From Ceraceosorus guamensis (taxonomy: Eukaryota; Basidiomycota; Exobasidiomycetes; Ceraceosorales; Ceraceosoraceae), in assembly GCF_003144195.1 (NCBI RefSeq), contig NW_020290016.1, forward strand, positions 248,001 through 312,000: a stretch of 64,000 nucleotides of DNA, read 5' to 3'. This document shows, piece by piece, positions 47,503 through 60,739 of this stretch. The notes under the pieces were generated by a model. It saw nothing but the letters and a program-made list of their open reading frames with translations. It was not told the DNA's origin and ran no database searches. The translations under genes were made by a program, and so were the position numbers. How positions within the stretch are numbered: the first letter of the stretch is position 1; each line of letters starts with the position of its first letter.

Positions 47503-50500
47503 GCACGTCTCGAATGGATACATTGATTGCGCCACTCCTTCTTGTTGCACTTCATGTGTCGAGTTCATTCAAATTTCTGCTGCAGAAGAAAGATCATGTC
47601 TCGGTAGAGCATTGTTCCGGTAATGCTGAAGGGTTGTGTCTTCCCGTATCAGGCAGGGCCGCTCGAGACTCGATACACGACACGCTTGCAGTCTTGCCGA
47701 AGTCTACAGCAAGCGAGGGTCTCGGTTCTTCAAGCAGACCCACGTCGAAGGCGAGTGGGGCTGACCTCCTCCCACCCTGCCTGGCCATCGTCAAGTGTCG
47801 CACCTCGCATACCGACGGCCACGCATACACTGATGAAGATGCGGCGCGGAAGCGAGATGTGTTGCTGAAAATTGCGGGGCCAGATTCGTTCGCATCCCAA
47901 AACCACGACGGACATTTTTCCTGCATGGGGCGAAATGTCCGATGGGAAAGCGCAGATCGCGTGATCTCTTGACGGATCTCCCGCGACTGCCGGTGGCGCA
48001 GTGAGCGTTTCGATGCGCTGGACGGTGTACCGGTGCAGTAACGTCCGTCGATCGAGATTCAGAGACGATGCGAGCAGGAAAGAGAGCATGGTGGGGGATT
48101 TTTGGGAAGTGGCCGGCTTCCTTGTGTTTCGTCTGAAGATTTCAAAGCGCAAAATGTCACTTGCATTCGGCAATCTCTTCATCTCAGCAACGCGAGATTT
48201 TCCGAGCAGCCGCGAAATGCAGGAGTTGATGGCTCTTGCCATGCCTGCTGTCCAGCCCTTCTCAGCGCCATAAACTCGTCCGCTGGACACTTTCGTGCAT
48301 GGAGGAGCATCCAAAACATGTAAGCCAGTTCATCCTTTTTACCCATCTTGCTGTGGTGATGCGCATGCGGTTGGAGCAGTCAAGCACGATAATCACGAAT
48401 GTATGTTGGAGTTGAGCCGAGGCAAAGGCGAGGGGATCGTGGGTGAGAAGGAGGCAGTCCATACATCGAGTGCTGTAGCCCAGCCTGATTCTCTCCTGTC
48501 CAACAACAACATCACTGACTTTTGCTCGTAGTGCATTGATCTCGTTCGAGTGCTGTGGCTCACTCGGTTGGAGGGCTTAAGAAGCGTATTCAGTGCGTTT
48601 CCTCAGTTTCGAGGAGGCAGCATGAAATGCTTTGTGCATGACCAAATTTCGAGCGTGCCGCGCGCCCAACATGGTATCAGACCAAATTTCCCATCTCTCG
48701 TTCACGAGCAGGGTGGATTCCGGATCTGATCGTGGTCTTGCAACGCTTCATGAAATCACAACGGTGACTGTGCGCTCGTGTCTAACTTTCGATGTCGAAT
48801 TACGCACGCACACGCATCCACGATTCACGCTCTTGATTTCAATTCCTCGCACACTCATCAAATCTTGAATCACGAATTGGGATTGCGACTGGTCGTGTGC
48901 GGTCAAGCTCGGCAAGCTCAGCAAGCGACCAAGCCAACCGACAATCGACTCCTTGACTGTATGGCCGGTACACGATGGCCCGCGGGACGCCATGGACTGC
49001 ATTTCCCCATTTCACGATTGTCCTTCAATATAGACGTACACTACTACTACTACTACTACTCAAGAGTACTCTTGTGCCACCATCGAAAATGCCGCGGCAC
49101 CCGTGCAGTACCGCCAACGAACACGGGACCGCATGTGAAATTGATGCTCATATACCTATAGCTGCGATCTTCGGGCTCAGACGCTACTGCACTGCTTAGA
49201 TTTATCATGGTGCATGGGAGAAAAAAGCATCCGTCGAATCTTGGCAGCCGCGCACGGTCTATTTGTGACCGCAGGCCCTGCATCAGCTACAGCAGTCACA
49301 GGGAGGAATGGCGGAGTAACAATCAAGGAAGAGCGGGCAACCCTGCTCAGCGGAAAACCTGGAAACAGGTTGAGGTGAAGGGTCGCTGACGGGTGCCTCA
49401 GCGACGCGGGTGCGGGGACTTGACCGCATCGCATCGCCGCGAATGGCCAATTTTCACCTAAACTCCGCGGGGTGGAGCGTTGACGTCTGCTGCGCGCGAT
49501 TCTTATTCGGACCTCGTAGACAGCCGAAGCGCTCTGCTGATGCGTGCGCGTGCATCACAAGGGTTCAGCTTTTCCATCGCGACTGTTTCAAGTTGGCAGT
49601 GTTGCACCTCGAGGAGCCACACCGTTGCAGCAGTCATTCAACACCAACGTGGTGCGGGACATCCTGCGGGCCTCCCTGGACCCGTGAGCAGTCCGGATGG
49701 AAGAGCTCGAACCGTCTGGGATCAAGGGACCATCAAGATTGTACAGACCCAGAACAACGGATGTTGCCCTATGCGCGTGGCCGAAAAGGCGGTCGAAGCC
49801 TGCTGCTGCAGTCTGAATCATGATTTATGCAACAGTCAAGACTCACTTCGCGCGCCACCGGCTTGACCAGCTGCGTTGCGCCATGGGCTGCGAGGAGATG
49901 GACGCAGCACAGAGCAGCACGATTGCACCACACAGTTGGGCGAAGAGCAGAGTGAGTGTCATTTTGATGCATACACCTGGCTTCGCAGTCCGGCCTTCAC
50001 GATTGAACGGGCCGACACTTGGGATCGAGTGCTCCTCCCTGCGGTGATGACACTTGCTCGCTCCGTTCTGGCTTGCTGACGCGCGCGTCCGACAACCCAA
50101 CCGTGAGCGCAGCCAGATAGGGGCGGGTGCAGCAATCAAGTCAAGCTAGAGATGACAGGCAATCGCAATCAGGGATCTGGGTCAGACTCCTGCGATGAAT
50201 CGCTGATGGCCTGCAGGAGCCGGTCCACGCACTGACTGTAGGGGCACCGTACCCATGATCGACTGACCACTGTTCTCGATCGGCAACGTTGCTGTCAAAA
50301 TTTCTGCCCACACTAGACAGTGTAGTGCCTGACGCAGAATGCAGGTAGGTGGGCGCACACGCAGCGGGCCTAATCCATCTCCATGCCGCGTTTTTTTTTT
50401 TTCCACAGGCAGAGTGCCCATGGTAGTCGATTTGCTACTCTCACGACTTGGTCTACTGCTGTCAAACCATCAAGTGCATCAGTCAGCTCTTGACGATGGC

Positions 50501-53500
50501 GTGCTTCGGCACCGCTGATATGCCGCCCCTCGATCGTCCGTGTCGCCTGCAACATGCTCTAAGCATCGTTGCTGTCCGGCAGTCCACGGCCGAGGCAGTC
50601 GCTGCTAGCGGTCGACGAAGTATCTCAAGACTGACAATGTGCACTTTTTCACATATCTCCACGTTCGCCTTCGGATCTCGGATTGCGAGGGGCGGAGTAG
50701 CCTCGCCTGGCGTAGCTGCAACAGGCAAGTCGAGAATGCTGCTCCCGATCATGGACAACGCAAAGCTATCTTCTTTGCTGCTGCTGACTGCCTCGCCAGA
50801 GAGTCACGACGATGGGTCAGGCATTACATCTTGACATGACAGTGAAGCTGAGCTGGAGCCGCTGTTTCCGACTTTCGTACGGGTACGGATGAAGCAATTC
50901 TGGCCCACGTCAATTGGCCGGCACTTGGCAGCATCTTTTAGCGAGGTGCATGGTCTGCCGCACGGGCAGGGTGCGCATCGCTGTCGATCTTGATAGCTTC
51001 CGCCTTCCGCATTGAGGCAGTCCATCTGAAAGGCGGAGCCGGCTTGCGCGAGGACTTGTGGGGCAACTCGCCTCTGGCCCGCACTCCCGGCTCATCGCTG
51101 CTGAGCTAGCGGGTGACATGCTTGCTATCAGACTTCCACTGCAAGCTGCGGGGCGCTGGTCTGGTGAAGGGTGGGTGTATCATCATCACGAATTTCAATT
51201 GAAAATGAATCGCCCGAGCCGCTAGCGCATTTTCCACGCTCCTCACTAATGATGCGTGCACCAAACGCTAAGGATGTAGGTTCACCCACTGTAGTGCACT
51301 CACAAGGCACGAGTGGATCAAGTACTGACCTGCTGGCAGGAGGTGCACGATTCACGAGCGAGTCTACGGAGCATCCGTGATTGAAATTTCAAATCTTGAA
51401 TTCATTGACTCGACGAGCTACGGGCAGTTAATCAGAAACAAGCACACGTGAATGCTGGATCTTGCGTCTCGCTGCTTCCTTGCGCGGCAGAAGGGTAGCG
51501 TTGACTGTTCCGCAAAGATCTTGCAGAGTCGACGGTCCGAGTGGCTGAGAGAAAAGGCGCTGACCTCAGATTGTTGCTGCATTCGCTGAGCAGACCTGAT
51601 CACTGAGGATTGCCGCACCTGCTCGAGTCGCCAATGCACTGCGACAGCTTCATGCAATGAATGCAAGGGTTTGCTACACCACCCCCCACCTTAGGCGTGT
51701 AAGATCTGCGTGGTTTCCGAAACAGCAGCGCGAGCCTGACCGAGTAAGAACAACGCGACTGGTGACTCCACTCCTGCTTTCGCAGGCTTTGCAACCGACA
51801 TGTGAAGGGCTAGACGCCGGAGGCAATTTGTGATTTCGCTGGTGTTGAGCCCACGGAGTGAAATGCAAGCAAGACGAGAGCGCTTCACAACTTTGAATCT
51901 TTCAACCGCACACGGAGCAGTGTCACAGAAGTAGCGCAGCGAGATGGGAAATAGGATCAATCGGTTTTGGCTGCATCGGTACAGCGAGCACGCGTTGAAG
52001 CAAGAAAGGTGCCGGGAAGATCGGCCTGAGGACAGATACAGAGGGACCTTTTTCGCGTGGACTTGGGTAAATACCCTCGTTTCCCCATGATGCTGTCTGT
52101 ACGATTGGCCGACATTCTCGCGCTTCTTTGACATGGGACCCCACATGTACCCGTGATTCTGAGCATTGTCCCATCGAATTCGTTTGATGCCAGCAGTCGT
52201 GGTCGTCGTAGTTGTAGTACCTGTGAGTCGGGTTCAAGAACGTCGTCACTCGTCAATCATCAACTAGGAGCGACAATCTCTCACGACTGATCTCTGCAGA
52301 CCAGTCTTGAGTGTGAATGCATTCCTTCAAAGCAAGGCTATCCGAACAGCAAAACTCACAATTGCCTTTTTTGGAGCAGCGAGTCGTCGAATTCTGCGCA
52401 AATCGCATAAACCTGTTCTTGCAGCCATGCGCTCGCTGCCCAAGTAAGCTGATCATGCCGCGGTGCCGTCTCAATGACACAGCCACGTCCCGATCGAGCA
52501 CTCTCGCTCCCATCCCCCCAGCTAGAGTCGTAGGCTGCCAACAATGCGCCACTTCAAGCCTGACACTTTCGCGCGCGGTTGCTGCTTTGCCAGCCTTGGA
52601 AGACGAGTGCACCAGAGAAGCCTGGTGCATGGCTATACCAACTTGGGGCACATGGCTTGGCGGAGGTTGGCTGCAAGGAAATCATTTGATCTATGCGTGC
52701 ATTGCGTCTGCTCTGCAGCTGCAGCTGCATTCACACGACCGCAATAAGAGGATGCTGCTGCTGCTTCGCCATGTCAGGTTAACAAGGTCCAACTTTGCTC
52801 ATTGGATTTTAAACTCCGCCCCCTCATGACGACTCGATGTCTGTCAGACTCTCGCGCAGCGGCAGCAGATGGCGTGCATCTGCAATGGGTACAGTATTCA
52901 CAATCAAATTGCATGGATACCGTGGCTGTACCATAACTTCTTCACGCCACAAGCCTTTGCCATTGGCAGCGTTGAGCTTGTTCTATTGTGGCCAACACAA
53001 CGGTGCAACTCCCCTACAGCAAGCGGTGCCCCTAGAGTTAACGGGTGCCGCATCGACGGCGAAGTCGCCGACGTGAATGCCGATGCGCTGGTTCAGAGCT
53101 TCAGTGACAGTCAAAATTGTGGCGCTGCGAGCACAGATGTTCGAAAGAAGGAAAGCAGGAACATCTTGACGGAGCGTGTTTAGCGCAGCGCGTGCTGCGT
53201 TTGGCACACTAGCCGATGCTGCTGCAATTCCGCGCAGCTCGCTACACCGTGGCAAGCATGCGTGCGATGGACCGCACGACACATCGTGGAGAATGGGTAC
53301 GAGGACGTGCAGGCAATAGAGGAGTAGGTCGTTGTGAAGGGTTTCCTTTGACGCGAGTGCTGCCCTCCTACGGGTGCTGCGTACACTCTTGACTGTTCCG
53401 ACAGATATCTTAATCGCTCGTTACAGCGGCATGGTCAGCCTGACAGCGTTCCCGTGTCTACGCGGGCATGAGGCATCATTATCAGTCTCCCCGCCTCGGG

Positions 53501-56074
53501 CTGCACGGCGAAGAAACCAGCTGCATCTCCGTTCCGCTGCAAGTTGCAGTGGATACTGCTCTGTACCTACCAGGGATGTAGCAGGGGCTCAATGGCGAAT
53601 GAAACGCTCGGGCCACATCTTCATCGACGATCAGGATCGTTTTTCACAGCATTCTCCCTTCCTGGCAAGGTGAACGGCACTAGTGCAGTGCTGAAAGGCG
53701 ACCAGACAAAGCTTTAGACTCTCCCGACTGTGCCTACATTGCGAGTACCTATTCCAGGAGCGGGCTCATGCAGCATCTCGAGCCCCCACGTCGACAATTG
53801 AAGCTTGTGCATGCACGTCGAGATGCCATGACCCGCAGTTCGGCCGGGTCTTGCTGACCCTTTGATTGCCGGCTGCACGCCTGCGAGGCAGTCGGAGCTT
53901 AATTCCGCCTCTCTCTGTCTGTCCCTGCAACATCAATTCACAAATCAGAATGGCAAGGGGCATTTGCAAGATCAACTTCACCGTGTCAAATTTCGCAAGT
54001 GACTGCGGGGATCGCCTTGATGTCTCACATTCGGATCCTGACCGTACTTCGCGTTTGCTAGACCTGATTCGCGACCCCTGATCTCCTTGCGCAACTAGAC
54101 CGCGGCTGACAGGAAGACAGACAAATTGCTCGCCCCCATCTCGATCTCCCAGCACAGTCTTTCCACAGCCGGCTTTCATTCAGGGCAAGTGGATGGGCTC
54201 AAGAGCGCTCGAAATGCTCGCTATCTCCGATCCGACGTCATCAAGTCACCAGTCGTCCTGTTCTGCCTTGAACGATAGCTAAGGAAGCAAAAGCGCTCGA
54301 CCTAAATGCTTCGCACGCTGAGTTTAAAAATACAACCTTCAACATTCCACCACGACGTCAGAACGCCGCTGTCAAAGCGTCTCGCTTCGTTGACATTGAC
54401 ATCCATGGCCCGTATCTCTCGTCATCGTAGCCGAGGCATCTGAGTTCGGCGCGACAGCAACATCCACGATTCTAGAAGCCTCGGCTTGGACTCACCAAAA
54501 CGACGCTAAAGACTTCCCGTCTCACCTCTGCTGGTTTGACCAGCATCGGCTGCTAGGCTTCAATCTGGCCGCAACCCAGTACTCCTTGCGATTTCGGGTT
54601 CATCTTAAGCATCCACGGCTACAAAGAGACGGTCCCTGATAGTCGGCGAGCTCGGTGCGCTTCTGGGAACCATTCGTTGGCGGACACCCACACACAGAGC
54701 TCCTCAGTCGCCAATTGGCGCGGCTCTCGACTCAATTTTTGCACCAAAGTCTATTCGTCGAAGCGTTCGCTTCCGACCGACTCACGGCACCTGACGCGGG
54801 TTGGTCGGATCTGTGGGAAACGACGCCTTTCCACCGCGCTGGAAGAGCATTCGATTTGCTTCAACCTTCACTCCCTCACTTTCAACAGCACATCCATCAA
54901 ACCCAAGTCGCACGACATCGCGCTGGATCGAACAGAACACAACAGCGCACGCACCACGCCCCGCCCCGCTCCTGGGCGTGTGGGCATATTTTGTGGAGAT
55001 CTCCATATCGCTTCGCCTCGGCAATCTGTACAGGAAGTGCCAGACACGTTGACGGTCATCCTTAAGTGGTCCCCTCGAACATTTACTTGGGGGGCAACTT
55101 AGTTGCACGGTGTTTGGGCAGACTACTCTGGCTACGCCCGCTCCGATTCAATCGTGTTCGGACACGTTTTCAGCCGACAGCAAATTGCACATACCCCGCC
55201 CTTTCACTCTGGAGTAGGGCGCCGAGGCTCGCCGAACAGCACCGACCAAGCCACTGTGAGTGTTGCATCGGAGCTGCGCCCTGAGACGTCGGCTTCCTGT
55301 CCGATTTTGGCTTTCGCAGCGATCAGTGAGTGTTCGTGTCTGCATCTGGGATCGTGCATCTATATCGCGTTTGCGATGCACCCTGTCTGCGGTGTATAAA
55401 TGAAGGGCAACAATCGCAGCGTTGCGCAAGGAGTCGAACTCGAAGCCAATCTCTGCGCAAAGCTTGAACGCGTAGGCGACTTCTTCAGCTCTACGGGGTG
55501 CGTCGAATCGCGTTATTGCATGGTGGCGTGGTCAGCAAGGCCCAGAGAGGGTACTCAATGGTTTGCGTAAATACGATCGACGCCCTGCCAACTCTGAGTG
55601 ACATGGACCACCCTTGCGCGATGCCTCACGACTTCTCAAACGAGCGCATTTGAGATGATCCGTGATCCAGCGTCACGGATCGTGTGCCGAGAATCCGTAT
55701 GGCGGGACCAGCACTAGGGAGGCAGGCTCTCAACAAGCGCGCCACGCAGCATTCGTCGGTCGTCGTCTGGCGCAGAAGCGTGTGTTGAGATCGTTTCAGG
55801 CAGCCCTTCGATGGAGTCGGGCCCCTCTTCTGGGCGCAGCCAAGGGCTTAGGGTTCGTCGCCCTATACATCTAGACCAAGCTCTTGCCCCACTCGTGTCA
55901 CAGGACCGAGGTGTCATCGATCTTGCTCTTTCGCGCCTTGGGATCTTGCAAACGCACATTTACGTGTATCGCGTGGCATCGCTGGGCGCCTGACTTCCTG
56001 TCCTTCTCTAGCCAATCGCAGCACGGTTTTAAATCAGTCGTCAGCTCTATCAGCCAGCTTCTCTGATCGTCAAG
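47503..56074. other. 8.6 kb stretch without a recognised gene
   Basis: Read on both strands, this is the largest gene-poor part of the window. Open frames reach at most about 195 codons, overlap on both strands, and none shows a known motif, a consistent amino-acid composition, or plausible splice links to a neighbour. Copies of the dispersed ATTCACGATT motif occur near 48820, 48868, 51187 and 51347. A CTA tract lies at 49040-49060 and a T run near 50390-50402. The last 1-1.5 kb should hold the promoter and leader of the GATA-factor gene. Long non-coding RNA or small lineage-specific genes cannot be ruled out. Confidence 0.5.
49040..49060. repeat. CTA trinucleotide tract
   Basis: Seven CTA units in a row in a non-coding spacer. 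Simple microsatellite. Confidence 0.85.
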
Positions 56075-58722
56075 ATGACGGAGTGGCCTACTGAGTCGCA
56101 GCAGACCACCCGTTGGGACACTGATCCCCTCCCACCGTCAACGATGGCATCGTCAGCCTCATCGCACGCTTCCTCCTCTTCTACGGGCGGACACGTTGAC
56201 CTTGCGGAGCCGAGCACAGGATCGAATATGATACCAAGAAGCGGACTGCCAGGTCCTGGGCATTTATGTAGTAGCAATAATGACATTCGACTTCCCCCCA
56301 TCTCTAGCTTTTTGCCACCCTCTGCTAGCTCAAGCAGCAATTCGTCATCTGGGACGGCGATCGCATCGCGCGAATCGCGCACTCACAGTGTTGGTGCCCT
56401 GACAGATTCCCGAGTCCCAAACCGAGCGTCATTCGCTCCGAGCTACCAGCAACGTCAGCTAGATGCTACTGCGGCACCGTCTCCTCGACTACCTCACGGT
56501 CATCATTCGCGCAGACCGCGCAGTAGCGAAGAGTGGTCCACGAGCCGGACCGCATGGAATGGACCTGCAACTTCATCTTCCATGTCTGTCTCTCCTAGCT
56601 ACCAACAATGGTCGACTATGGGATCCACTCGTCTGCCTGCCCTTTCGGGTGTAGGCAGCGTACCTCCCAGCACGTGGAAACGTGCGAGTCCCACGTCCCA
56701 GCACTCTCATTTGCCACGATCACAGAGCAGCGCTGGTGCCTCGCCCACGCTGACATCGCGATCGTCGTGCAGCAGCCTCGGCGTGGGTGGCAGCAGCAGT
56801 GCTCATTATAGCACCGCTAGCGCCGCTACGAGTGCGGCGCCCCGGCAGTATTCGCCGGCGCCTTCTTCGTACCGGGGCAGGCCACCTTCAAGCCATTCTG
56901 CTGGGCCAGGAGGCCCCAACCGACGCAGGTGGAGTGGTGGCCCGAGTCAGAATGCACCTTCTCCTTATGCTCGCACCTCCCCCAGCACAAGTATTCGTGT
57001 AGTTGAATCTAGGCAGCGGCGCAACACCGCGCCCGGATCCGATCGAGGAGCGGCTCCGCTCTCTCCCGGCCAAGTCGCTCGTGTGAGTCGGGTGATGAAC
57101 TGTGTACACGACGATTCGACTGACGTACCGTACATTCTAACCCTATGCAGCTCAAGGAACTGCTTGAGCAGGTGCGATCCGCGAATGCTCAAAGAGGCAT
57201 GGATTCCTCGTCGTACTTGCCGACTCAATCCCGGGGTCCGAATGGCGCTGACCTCGTCAGCTCGCTGAAGCAAGAGCTTGAGCGGCTTCGCGTGCACGAC
57301 CCTCCGATAGCGGAGAGGCTTGCACAAGACGCGGGAATGCCGTTCACGCACCGCGACGACCCTCTCTTGCCTTACGATAGCGCCAGAAGTATGCGCACCT
57401 CTCCACCAACGCCTCTTAGTCCCGAGCTCGACGGTGACTACATGCAAGCGCACGGTGGACTTCTCCTTCCTGGCCACGCTAACATGATGGACGTCGACGA
57501 CGACTCGGAGCTCATGCGCACCGGCTCCCTCTCTTCGTCTGGCCCTGCCAGACGCCAAAAGAAGTCGCAGCCGAAAAGGGTTCGAAAGCGAGAGAACGAA
57601 GGACACCAACAGTGTCTGGGATGCGATGCCATCGAGACGCCCGAGTGGCGCAGGGGACCGATGGGCAATCGCACGCTGTGCAACGCATGCGGTCTGCTGT
57701 ACGCCAAACAGAAGCGCAAGAAAGCAAAAGAGGCGGCGAACGCTACGGGACAAAAAAGTTCTGCGGCAGGCACGGAGGAGACGGAGGAAGAAAAGTTGGC
57801 AGCTTTGGAAGAGCTTAGAGCTGCTGTTCAGGCCAAGTCGGCATCCCTGGCTACCGCGTCCCTGCCGTATCTCGCGCAGGCTAGCGCCTACGGTCCGCCG
57901 GCCTCTTCGCTGATTGATGCGGGTCACCACCTACAAAGACCGCTACCGCCTCTCCCTCCGAAAGCGGCAAGCGCCGCCGAATCGTACTCTAGTCCAGTCG
58001 CATCGTCGCCTAGCAGATTCTTCCCGATGTCGCACCAGCCGCCGCCGCCGCGATTCTTTGAAGGTCCGCCTAGCGATGTGGCAGACCGGCAGGGAGCAGC
58101 AATGCCTCAAATACATGCAGGCAGACCATCCCTACCACCCCTCGGCACCTTTTTCCAGCCTGCAGATCCATCTCGTCTGGATGCGCCTCTTCCGCTCTTG
58201 CCCCACGAGAAGAGTGGCGGTCTGAGCGGACCTTCTCTAGGTCCACCACCACCTCCTCCTCGTTTCCATCGATCGCACTCTGCCACGACTAGTGCTGATT
58301 CGCACAACAATTCGCCAATCTCGCAGTCTGCACCCTTTGCTCCGCTGCACAACGCTCCAAGCGCTACCGCCACTCTCGGACTGGCCTCTCCCACCGCTGC
58401 AGCTTCTAGGCTCTCCATTCGCAGCGGTCATACGCCAACACCTCCTTCGAGCGCAAAGAATCGTGCAAGCCAATTCTTTGACAAGCTCAACCCTCTTTCC
58501 CACTTTTCTCACCGAGAAACGGCCCCTTCTTCTCCTTCCAACCTCTCGAACGTCAATTCACGTGACTCGTCTTTGCATCATACAAGCGCGATGCACCATT
58601 CTCTTTCCTCCTCCTCCTCCTCCTCCTCCTTCTCAGCCTTCGACAACGAACGCGCAAACACGAGCAACGGCGGAGCTGGTCTACCACCGCCTGCCATCTG
58701 GGCTTCTCGAAGACAATTGTAA
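56075..58722 (+). CDS. GATA-type zinc-finger transcription factor
   Basis: Exons 56075-57082 and 57151-58722 give 859 residues. A single GATA finger lies at about residues 491-518: CLGC, 18 residues including ETPEWRRGPMGNRTL, then CNAC, followed by the basic tail GLLYAKQKRKKAK. This is the CX2CX18CX2C spacing also found in the white-collar proteins, not the CX2CX17CX2C of AreA/NIT2 regulators. A basic stretch RRQKKSQPKRVRKREN just before the finger may serve as a nuclear localisation signal. A short amphipathic segment (LKELLEQVRSANAQRG) begins exon 2. Most of the protein is Ser/Pro/Ala-rich and probably disordered, with a TCC-encoded Ser run near the C-terminus (58605-58632). There is no PAS domain, so a WC-1/WC-2 orthologue is unlikely. 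The target pathway cannot be told from sequence. Its stop lies 186 bp from that of convergent PEX10. Confidence 0.9.
58605..58632. repeat. TCC tract inside the GATA-factor gene
   Basis: Consecutive TCC codons encode a poly-Ser run in the disordered C-terminal region of the GATA protein. In-frame length changes would be tolerated. Confidence 0.8.
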
Positions 58723-58908
58723 TGTAATATAAATGTGATTCTTTTGATCCTGATCTTTCTTTGTTCACTGGCTAGCGGGCCGAGTGTGAGCAGTGAGTGG
58801 GACTGTGGAGTCGAGAGGGAAGAGGAAGAGAGCATTTACATTTACATTTAAATTTGCGCTTTGGTATCCATCGGTTGGGCATACTATGGTCTTGCTGTCG
58901 CTCCGTGT

Positions 58909-60739
58909 TCAGAAGTTGTAGATGGGCAAGACGTGCGAAGGGTTGAGATGTTGTCTGCAGAGGGGACACTCGGGCTAAGATCCGTGTGGCGAGGACAAGG
59001 GCATGAGCGGTGATGAAGATGCGATGTGGCAAGTCAGGCGACGCCAAATCGCTCCCTCTTGATGAACACCTCTCTTTCTCTCCCCCTCTCTCTCGCGCTC
59101 TCTCTCTACTCACTTTTTCTCTCAACCAGCCCAAGATGCAAACCCAACAAAACACATGTCCACACTCCGTCACCGCGCTCGAGCCCTTTTGCGGCGCTCT
59201 GCTCTCCATGCAAAGCGTGCACCTCCTAATGCCTTGCGAAACGCTCTCCAACTCTGCAGCTTTGCCCCTCGCAGCAGCTCTCAGAGCCTCCAAGGTGCTC
59301 CTATCCGCACTGCTCGCCAGACCCAACGAAGATGCGCTCGGAAGAGCGTCGGGATCGGGATAGACTAGCGGTACGCTAGCTCCTCGAGGTTCGTCTGCTT
59401 GGGCATCGCCAACTTGCGCATCCTCCTCCTCCTCCCCTTGCCCTTCTGCGCCGGACGCGCTGCCCAGAGGTAGGACGACGGCTGCTCCGCCGGCTTGGAT
59501 GGAAATGTCGGTGCGCTTGGCCGGAACGCTGGCGTGCGACCAGCTCGTCTCGTCCAACCTGACCAACTGGTCATTCGTCGTCGTACCCGCTGCGCTGCTT
59601 GAAGATGATGCGCCGTCGCCGCCGCCGTGCGCCCCTTGGTGCCCTGATCGCGAAGAAGCTTCTCGTCGTTCCCGTCTCCATTTCAAGAGGGACATCAGAG
59701 ACTTGACGCCGATCTGAATGCCCAACAAAACACCCAACACTTCGTAGGAAGGCGGACGAGAACCGGGTCTTCGAGGGATCGTCGAGATCTGTGCACGAGG
59801 CAAGGGAGCGTGAATGCGCGTGCGGGGTGACGATCGAACATGAGCACAGACACGCAGTAACGCCAACAAGTGAACACACACACACGCTTTCGCGCACGGA
59901 CTCACATATTGCACCTTTGCTACTCTTTGACCCACACTGTGGTACTTTCCAGTGATGTAAAAGATGGCCAAATGAGCGCTTGCGATCCATGCGAACCAAT
60001 CCTTTGTCTTTTGCAAGCCATCGGTGGGCAGCGACTTGGATGCCAAGCTGATCGCTCGATCCGTCAAGGAGGGAAGAGGAGCGGATCGCGAGCGCGTGGC
60101 TTGAGCACGTAGACGTGCTCGATGAAGCGCGGCTTGACGCTGAGCTCGCAGACGGGCTAGCAGTTGGGAGAGAAAAGTGTAGATTTGAACAGAGAGGAGC
60201 GGGAGAAGGATGTGCAGGGATATGAACAGCAGTCGACGCTGTCAAAGTGGGGATATGGATGGCGTTTGCATGCGCAATCAAAAAGTGATCAGTTGTGCTC
60301 GGAGTGCCAGCGATCAGGCGAAAGGGGGGGGGGCAGCTGACAGAAAAGCACTGAAACCCACCTTTCTGGTGACCACTTTGCCATTTGGACCGGCCAATAC
60401 CGCATTGACATACTCTTCGCCGAGCGTCTGAGCTCCACCCATCGTAGCGACGACAAAGTAAGACAACTTTGCGCCAGCTGCGATGAGATCGGAGTGGGTG
60501 TGCAAGGTGCGAGAACCTAGGATACCTCGCGCTACTTCGTGGAATTGGGATTGCAGGGTGGAGAGGTAGTAGAGATCTTTTTGGGCGGCGCGGACCAGGT
60601 GCGGTTGAGCTGCTTGGGGAAAAGAGAGGTGCGCGCGCGGTCGGTAGGAATTGGAAGGGCGCACAGCGGATGGAGATGCTGCGGCGTGGGTGGGTGAGAG
60701 GGAAGAGCTCGATGCTGCTTCATTGCTGTCGTCGCTCAT
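58909..60739 (-). CDS. PEX10: Peroxin 10, RING E3 ubiquitin ligase of the peroxisomal membrane
   Basis: Part of the PEX2/PEX10/PEX12 retrotranslocation complex that ubiquitinates the import receptor PEX5 for recycling. Exons 60739-60362, 60238-59906, 59788-59114 and 58974-58909 give 483 residues. The N-terminus carries the family segment FPQAAQPHLVRAAQKDLYYL, then TLGEEYVNAV. Hydrophobic membrane segments include RLLFISLHILLPLLS, WFAWIASAHLAIFYITGKYH and LGVLLGIQIGVKSLMSLL. A Ser/Glu/Ala-rich insert of about 100 residues precedes the C3HC4 RING (CTLC, CGHVFCWVC, CPLC), which is split by the last intron. The protein ends HVLPIYNF, typical of PEX10. The acceptor of exon 2 was chosen because it alone joins both halves in frame and yields the family helix. 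The gene is divergent from the aminotransferase gene. Identification is firm. Confidence 0.92.

Noticed and set aside
47730-48314. 194-codon minus-strand frame downstream of GDB1
   Set aside because: No motif or family resemblance; overlapping frames on both strands suggest chance.
52317-52829. 170-codon + strand frame in the gene-poor stretch
   Set aside because: Composition looks like translated random GC-rich sequence, and frames on the other strand are about as long.
55420-55455. Minus-strand GAGTTCGACTCC resembling a tRNA T arm
   Set aside because: The flanking bases do not pair as a T stem and no anticodon arm could be found.
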